From Cristatella mucedo (taxonomy: Eukaryota > Bryozoa > Phylactolaemata > Cristatellidae): DNA of 64,000 bases. The DNA lies in NCBI GenBank assembly GCA_009760855.2, contig WPIO01000042.1:2018001-2082000 (forward strand), in the 5' to 3' direction. The notes under the pieces were generated by a model. The model had not been told where the DNA came from. It did no database searches and saw nothing but the letters and a program-made list of their open reading frames with translations. A program made the position numbers and the translations under genes. Positions within the stretch are counted from its first letter, which is position 1. Each line of letters starts with the position of its first letter. Positions 58,311-64,000 of this stretch are shown here, piece by piece.

Positions 58311-58869
58311 ACTAACTACTCACTCGTCGGCTGTCTCCCGTCGGAGCGTCTATTTATGACGACGGCTCCATGCGGATCCGCGGCTTCGGTGCTGCAGCTT
58401 TCTCCAAGCTTTCGGCGGCCTCGCACCATCGGCGACATCGCGCACCCACGAAAGCATCGGGTTATTATGAACCTCTCGGGGGTGGGGAGGCTCTCGGGGG
58501 CAGGCTCCTGCGACGCTACTGACATTTCGCTTCCGGCCAGGTCGTGTCGACCTCGTGAAATCCCTTCGAGCTCCGACAGCTCCCGGCGCATGCGCTCTTT
58601 GTCGTGTGACCCGAAGGTGAGACGCTCGGGACGTCAAAAGGGCCGACGCGAGCGCCGCCGACGCCGCCGCCGGGAGCGGCTTTTGAGGACTTGGGTTTGA
58701 ATTGAATTGAACAATCTAAAACGACTCGGCTCGGCAAAGGCTAAAGGCTAACACGACACATCCTCCCGCATCCAAGGTGCGTTCGAATCCACTCACCTGC
58801 GACGTAACCTGCCTAGTAACTTGCAGCGGTGTACGCTAGCGGCAATCTAGGTAGGCATTTGAACACATT

Positions 58870-59020
58870 TGTACGAGTGCTCTTCCCCTAGCCGCGTTAT
58901 CCTTGTTGTTTATTGAGCATGCTACCACTAACCATTCGATCGTGCTTCCTTTGCAACAAATGTAAAGGGCCAAGAAAGAGATTGAGTTCTCCAGGGGCGC
59001 TATATAAAATGCATTAGTGT
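58870..59020 (+). mobile_element. LINE family B, extreme 3' end
   Basis: GCATGCTACCACTAACCATT, then CGATCGTGCTTCCTTTGCAA, then the tail AAGAAAGAGATTGAGTTCTC and GGGGCGCTATATAAAATG. Only the last ~150 nt are present. Confidence 0.75.
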
Positions 59021-59966
59021 GTTATTATGTTTAAGATTATTTTCTTGAGCACGACCCAGCATGACGAATGATGAATTACTCGAGTGAACTATACATGTAT
59101 GATGAATTATGAATTTAATATTTCTTACCTTTTAATTATATAATGAATTGATTATTAAAACACTAAATTGTATAAATGATAAAATATATAATGAATTATA
59201 AAATGAACATCTATTTATTTTCCATACGCTGACGACAGGGAGTGGCGATGAGCGGCTTCTCTAGGCGGCCGGCGAGGAAGGGCCAAGGTCAACCGGAAGA
59301 CTCGCTGAGCCTTCGGGTTGCACAAGATAAAAGTTCCTCTTCCGCCATCCGTGAAAACACAAGTCAAGGTCAATGTCCCTCCCCCCTTCGCCAGCAGAGG
59401 CGAACGCCGTTTTCGGCCGGCGAGGCTTCGACAGAAGACAAGTGCAGCCAGTTCGGCGCCCGCTCCGTTGGTTTAAATGGCGTTCTTGGAATGCAGATGG
59501 TCGGCGGCGGGCGGCCGCCGCCACCCGCCGTCCGTTCGGCCCAAGCAGCGGGGCACTGGGCGCCTTCTCTTCCTGCGCCCGGCTGCTGCCTGGCTGCCGG
59601 CTGCTGGCTGCCAGCTCGTTCGTCGCTCGTTCGTCCGCAATGCACGAGCATCCATCTCTCGCGGCTGCGGCGGCAGCCTTCTCTGGGGAATAATCTACGC
59701 CCGTTCCGGCGATGACGCTCACCCAACTAGCCGGCGTGCACTTTTTTGATCTCGAGTGCAGCCCTTCGGCAACTGTACTTTGAAGTCCAATTGAGGCAGC
59801 TGAGTACGGCACCGGAATCGACGCTAAGTAGGGGGCGGATTGGGAAGGAGGTCGTTCGTCTGACGCGCCCTGCAGCGAAGGGCGCGCCTGACGTGCTCGC
59901 ACTTGGGCGCCATGCGAGAACAGCAGCGCATCGCCGGTCGGCAGGCCCTTTGCTGGGCCTTAAACA

Positions 59967-59993
59967 CTCTCTCTCTCTCTCTCTCTCTCTCAC

Positions 59994-60068
<75 letters not shown>

Positions 60069-60164
60069 CACTCTCTCCCCCCTCTCTCCCTCTCTCCCAT
60101 TTCTCTCTCCCCTCTCTCCCTCTCTCCCATTTCTCTCTCTCCCATTTCTCTCTCCCTCTCTCCC

Positions 60165-60259
<95 letters not shown>

Positions 60260-60284
60260 CTCTCTCTCACTCGCTCTCGCCCTC

Positions 60285-60318
<34 letters not shown>

Positions 60319-60330
60319 TCTCTATCTCTC
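59967..60330. repeat. (CT)n microsatellite with an inner CCCATTT array
   Basis: Pure CT runs surround a block at 60060-60170 in which CTCTCTCCCATTT recurs five times. Confidence 0.96.
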
Positions 60331-60419
60331 TTTGGATTCACTGCTGTGAAGTAGCGAATGCGCTGTCTACCGAGAAGCTACCTGCGTGCATTTTTACACT
60401 GCGTTCTGGGTATCAAAAT

Positions 60420-60662
60420 GTACGTTACACATCTCTATTCGAAAGAAGCTTGAAACGCACCTGTTTAATACAGCATTCGGCGTGTCTTCATTATTCATCC
60501 TTCGTGTGCATATACCTGCTTACACTATGCCTGCTGTTTGTGGATGTTACCATCAAAAATCTGGTAATACTTTATCTGCAGCATCTGTAAAGTGCCTAGA
60601 GAGAGATTCATTTATCTGAGGACGCTATTCAAATGTATTATCATTATTATTATTATTATTAT
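60420..60662 (+). mobile_element. LINE family B, 3' end with (ATT)n
   Basis: Contains TACACTATGCCTGCTGTTTG and the tail GTAAAGTGCCTAGAGAGAGA, and ends in (ATT)n up to 60662. The LINE A fragment begins about 220 nt later. Confidence 0.72.
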
Positions 60663-60884
60663 TCCTATGCCCAACTACAGTAGGAAATGCTAGCGGTTGA
60701 GGCACCTTACACCAGTCCCTTTTGGAAAATCTTTCAAGAAAATGATCGGACGACGACATCACTACGCTTCCCCTCAGCCTGCTTCAGCAGCACAACGCTG
60801 TGCTACATTTCTACATTTCTCCAGCACAAGCGGACTAGCTATTTTAGTGCCCGCTGGTGGAGGCTTCGTTTGCGAGAGTGTCGA

Positions 60885-61215
60885 TAAACGGATACAGAGC
60901 CACGTTCTTATGCTGACCCACAAGACCCGCCATGGCTTGGTCCTCCGTACCTAGCTGAACTACTGCACCAGTTTCAGCCTCCTCGTGCCTCCAGGTCCTT
61001 TACGGAGAATAAATCAGCCGTTCCATTCCTCCGCTTAATGACCGCTGGCGACAGGAGCGTTAGCTCTGCAGGTCCTGGACTATGGAACTCGCTTCCACGA
61101 TTCTTACATAACGACAACTACTCTCCTGCTGCCGACTACGGCTCATCCTTTTCAGCGATCCTGAGCTGCTACTTCTGTCCTACTCACTACCTCAACTGCT
61201 CTCCCGACTCTGATA
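60885..61215 (+). mobile_element. LINE family A, 3' fragment
   Basis: Frames contain LMLTHKTRHGLVLRT, then AVPFLRLMTAGDRSVSSAG and LWNSLPRFLHNDNYSPAADYG, with one frameshift near 60950. It is homologous to the other family A tails but breaks off at about 61215 in GCTCTCCCGACTC, where non-LINE sequence begins. Confidence 0.8.
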
Positions 61216-61904
61216 AGCGAGCGACGATGGGGCGAGCTCGCACCGTAAGCCAGGAGTGACCTGGGGGAAATCGCGCTACGAATGCTGGCCATTGCTCTTC
61301 CACACGCGCGCTAGCGACGCCGCGCGGCAATGCTACACGCGAGCAGGCGCTCGCCGAACTGCTGCATTCGCGAAGCGCATGAAGCGACGACGAAGATTCG
61401 CAAGCGCTCTGAAATGACACTTTTGCTACACTAGCCGCTCGCTGCTGGCATCGTCCGACGTCCGGAACACCGAAATTGGTTGAGGCAAACGTTTCACGCA
61501 CTCCGAACGCATGCTTGACAATAAATTCAGTTACATCTGCCGGCCCGAAAGAGACGCACCCGATCGGCCGGGACCCAGCAGACACGCTGAATCTCACATC
61601 AAGTGCTGCGCTGGGAAGGCATCTTTACTTTGCCATGCAGCGTCGCCAGGCGTCGGGGCCGAGAGCTTTCACTCTTTAACAGCAGCAGTAGCATTGTTTC
61701 TCCAATCTCGCGCCCTTTCTAATTGAGCGAAACTTTCGTTCCCGACAGTCGGGGAGGATTTAAAGTGAATGGCGGCGTGTCCGGCTTGCGCTGAGCAGCT
61801 ACAATATGAGGGTCCCGCTATTTCCGTCCGAAGAACGAGACTTTAGAGACTGGCAGACCTACAGCGGCTCGATAGGAGCCACCGTCTGCGGTCGTGAATT
61901 GTCA

Positions 61905-62080
61905 CAGGAATGATAAGGATAATATTGCATTCGAGAAAGCGCCCTCAGAGAACTCAATCTCCTTCTGGGCACCTTACATTTGCTGCAAAGTCAGCACGAT
62001 CAAATGGCTAGTGGCAGCATGCTCAATGAACAACAAGGATAACGTGGCCTGGGGTGACGTGCACAGGGTCAGCTAGCCCA
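61905..62080 (-). mobile_element. LINE family B, 3' end
   Basis: The plus strand reads AAAGCGCCCTCAGAGAACTC, then CTCCTTCTGGGCACCTTACA, and TGGGGTGACGTGCACAGGGT near 62055, where similarity stops. Confidence 0.75.
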
Positions 62081-62427
62081 AAAGTCGCCTCAAACTCGCG
62101 AGTGTACCGTGGGCTTCCTTCGATTTTTTCGCCGTCGAAACCTTCAGGCGACCGCCAGCGAGTGACGGTGGACAATAGTCGACCGCAGTCGGCCTCGGGG
62201 CGGTAGCGGCTCGCTGGCAGCCCACTGTGCCTCCGGTCACCGCCGCTCTCATTTCAGCTCGCGCTCATCATCGTCGCCGGGCTCGGAGGATTTTGGCGGC
62301 CTGCGAAACATCCCTCTCGCTCGCTCAGGCAGAACTCGGTGAGTTCCCGCGAACGCTCTCTCCGCTCTTAGCTCTTCGAGTTCGCCGTCGAGCTGCTCGA
62401 TTTGGCCGCACATCGTGGTGCGTTCCG

Positions 62428-62551
62428 CCGAGGCTGCCCGCCGACCTCTGCCGAGGCTTCCCACCGACCTCTGCCGAGGCTGCCCACCGACACCCGCCGA
62501 GGCTGCCCACCAACCCCTGCCGAGGCTGCCCACCGGACCCCTGCCGAGATC
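62428..62551. repeat. 23-bp minisatellite, five copies
   Basis: Units begin CCGAGGCTGCCCACCGAC at 62428, 62451, 62474, 62497 and 62520 (the last is 24 bp). Frames across it are open in several registers, as expected of a GC-rich repeat. Confidence 0.93.
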
Positions 62552-63055
62552 CTACACAACCCCCTGATATCACGAGTCGGTTCGCCAGGCTCTCGTGAGT
62601 TATAGCAGCCTTGTAGCCGAAAAGGTAAATCGCATGCCCACAGCGCTACATCCTCACGATTAAAAAGTTTAGAAGTGCATTTACATATTTAGTCGCGGCC
62701 CCCACACACTTTTCCTAATCCCTCGTCTTTCTCACTGTAAATTGGCGATCGGCTCTTGATTAAGTAGAGCAGGCACACTTATTATAACACCCGGGTCACG
62801 TCACCTGCCAGTGTTCTCTCTCTCTCTCACTCAGGCGTTCAAGTAGCCAAGAGATCACTAGATCGCTAGAAATTTCATTTAAAACCAACGCATTCATGGG
62901 GAAAATTGAGGTGTGTTTTCTGAGAGACACCTTAAGCAGATTTGACAGCACACGTAAACGCTTGCTTGCATGCTTTCGGCTTCTGCTTGAGTGAGCACGT
63001 GCGCGTGCGCGTGCAGTTAATTGTGTTTCTATATATAAATGCCTATTTTCCCCAA

Positions 63056-63057
<2 letters not shown>

Positions 63058-63154
<97 letters not shown>

Positions 63155-63168
63155 TGTGTGTGTGTATA
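63058..63168. repeat. (AT)n-(GT)n compound microsatellite
   Basis: AT run to 63079, then GT with rare CG and TA interruptions. Confidence 0.96.
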
Positions 63169-63463
63169 CACCCCTATACAGACATTTACTTCGAGAACCT
63201 GTTCATTGTGCATGCGAAATTCGGCCGTTCCTATCGGCAACAAAGTTGAAACTTCCTACAATATCTTCGTTTCTGCACTCTTAGGCTCGAGAAACTATGA
63301 ACGCGATCTAATGACAAACAGCGAGTGGCTTAAAATCGGCGAAGCCCGATCCGGCGACGTCTCGACCTCGTCCAGCTTCGTTGTCGACAGCGCCAATTTA
63401 CGAATCCGCCTGCCTGCTGACATTTAAACGGAGCAGGTGACGTCATCGCGAGCACTGATTTAA

Positions 63464-63600
63464 GCCTACACCTCCACGCCCCTCCACTGAGGACCTACAC
63501 CCCCACGCCCCTCCACTGAGGACCTAAACCCCCTCCCCGCGCCCCTCCACCCAGGTCCTACACCCCACGCCCCTCCATCGACGTCATAATCCCCCCACGC
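63464..63600. repeat. ~30-bp C-rich minisatellite, four copies
   Basis: The unit reads CCACGCCCCTCCACTGAGGA plus CCTACACC. The third and fourth copies carry indels. Confidence 0.88.
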
Positions 63601-64000
63601 CGAGGACCACAGCGGCTCAGAGAAAGAGCCAAGCGGCCCCGCGAGCTCGCTCAGCCGAGAAACTGGCAGCACGTCCTCAGCCGGCTGCAGGGCGCCGGTT
63701 GCCGCCTCTCAGCGAAGCGAGCAGAAGCTGGCTCCCCTCAACACTCCGCCTGGAAGGACAGCTCGCTCTACTCGCGCTACGATCTGCTTCTTAATTTCCT
63801 GCTCGCTGCACCCGATCGCGCCGGCAGTGGCAGCGGCGCCACCGATAGCAGTGGCGTCAGCGTCAGGAGCCGTCGCGGCTGTCGGGAAGCGTTCGCGGCC
63901 GACGCGCGGTCGCGACTGCCGACGGGGCTGCTCGTCGCAGCTGCTCCAACCTGGAGCCTTGCGGCGCCTCCGGCCAAAGTGAGTGGCGTTGCCGTGGCTG

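Noticed and set aside
59261-59902. 213-codon minus-strand frame upstream of chordin
   Set aside because: Checked as a candidate for the chordin signal peptide or the first half of VWC1. It has no C..W..CxxCxC pattern and no hydrophobic leader, and it overlaps other open frames in GC-rich DNA.
62249-62605. Plus- and minus-strand frames with a repeating PPT/GQP peptide
   Set aside because: They derive from the 23-bp minisatellite, which is not in frame (23 is not a multiple of 3), so coding is unlikely.

Overview
The window is animal nuclear DNA. It has spliced genes with short exons and GT-AG introns, decayed non-LTR retrotransposons (LINEs), tRNA-headed SINEs, long (CT)n and (AT)n microsatellites, a satellite array and an intact eukaryotic tRNA-Ile gene. 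I cannot name the species. The main gene and the style of the repeats point to a metazoan, probably an invertebrate.

The one gene I can reconstruct is chordin (the orthologue of vertebrate Chrd and insect sog), a secreted BMP antagonist that sets the dorsal-ventral axis. It lies on the minus strand from about 57.2 kb down to about 32.0 kb. I find 16 exons. Their reading phases join without conflict from exon to exon, and the order is: second half of VWC1 (57.1 kb), four CHRD domains (48.7-37.5 kb), VWC2 (37.4 and 34.7 kb), VWC3 (34.5 and 33.9 kb), VWC4 (33.4 and 32.1 kb). The signal peptide and the first half of VWC1 are not in the window, so the 5' end must lie beyond 64 kb. The 3' end is in the window, but its stop is uncertain. 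The spliced exons give about 830 residues.

Layout. 1-32 kb is downstream of the gene: retrotransposon debris, microsatellites, a ~175-bp satellite array with an inverted terminal unit (24.3-25.4 kb), and GC-rich stretches without a recognisable gene. 32-49 kb holds 15 of the 16 chordin exons. Their introns carry (AT)n, (GA)n and several minisatellites, LINE tails, and a tRNA-Ile(AAU) gene on the opposite strand. 49-57 kb is an 8.3-kb intron filled with LINE and SINE copies, including the longest reverse-transcriptase copy (53.5-55.5 kb). 57-64 kb is intron or upstream DNA with more LINE/SINE copies and tandem repeats.

Two LINE families stand out. Family B (CR1/L2-like reverse transcriptase) ends in a short conserved tail and (ATT)n. 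At least one SINE family carries a similar tail behind a tRNA-like head, which suggests that the SINE is copied by the LINE machinery. Family A has its own C-terminal region, present in four copies. All the LINE copies I could read are broken by frameshifts, stops or truncation.
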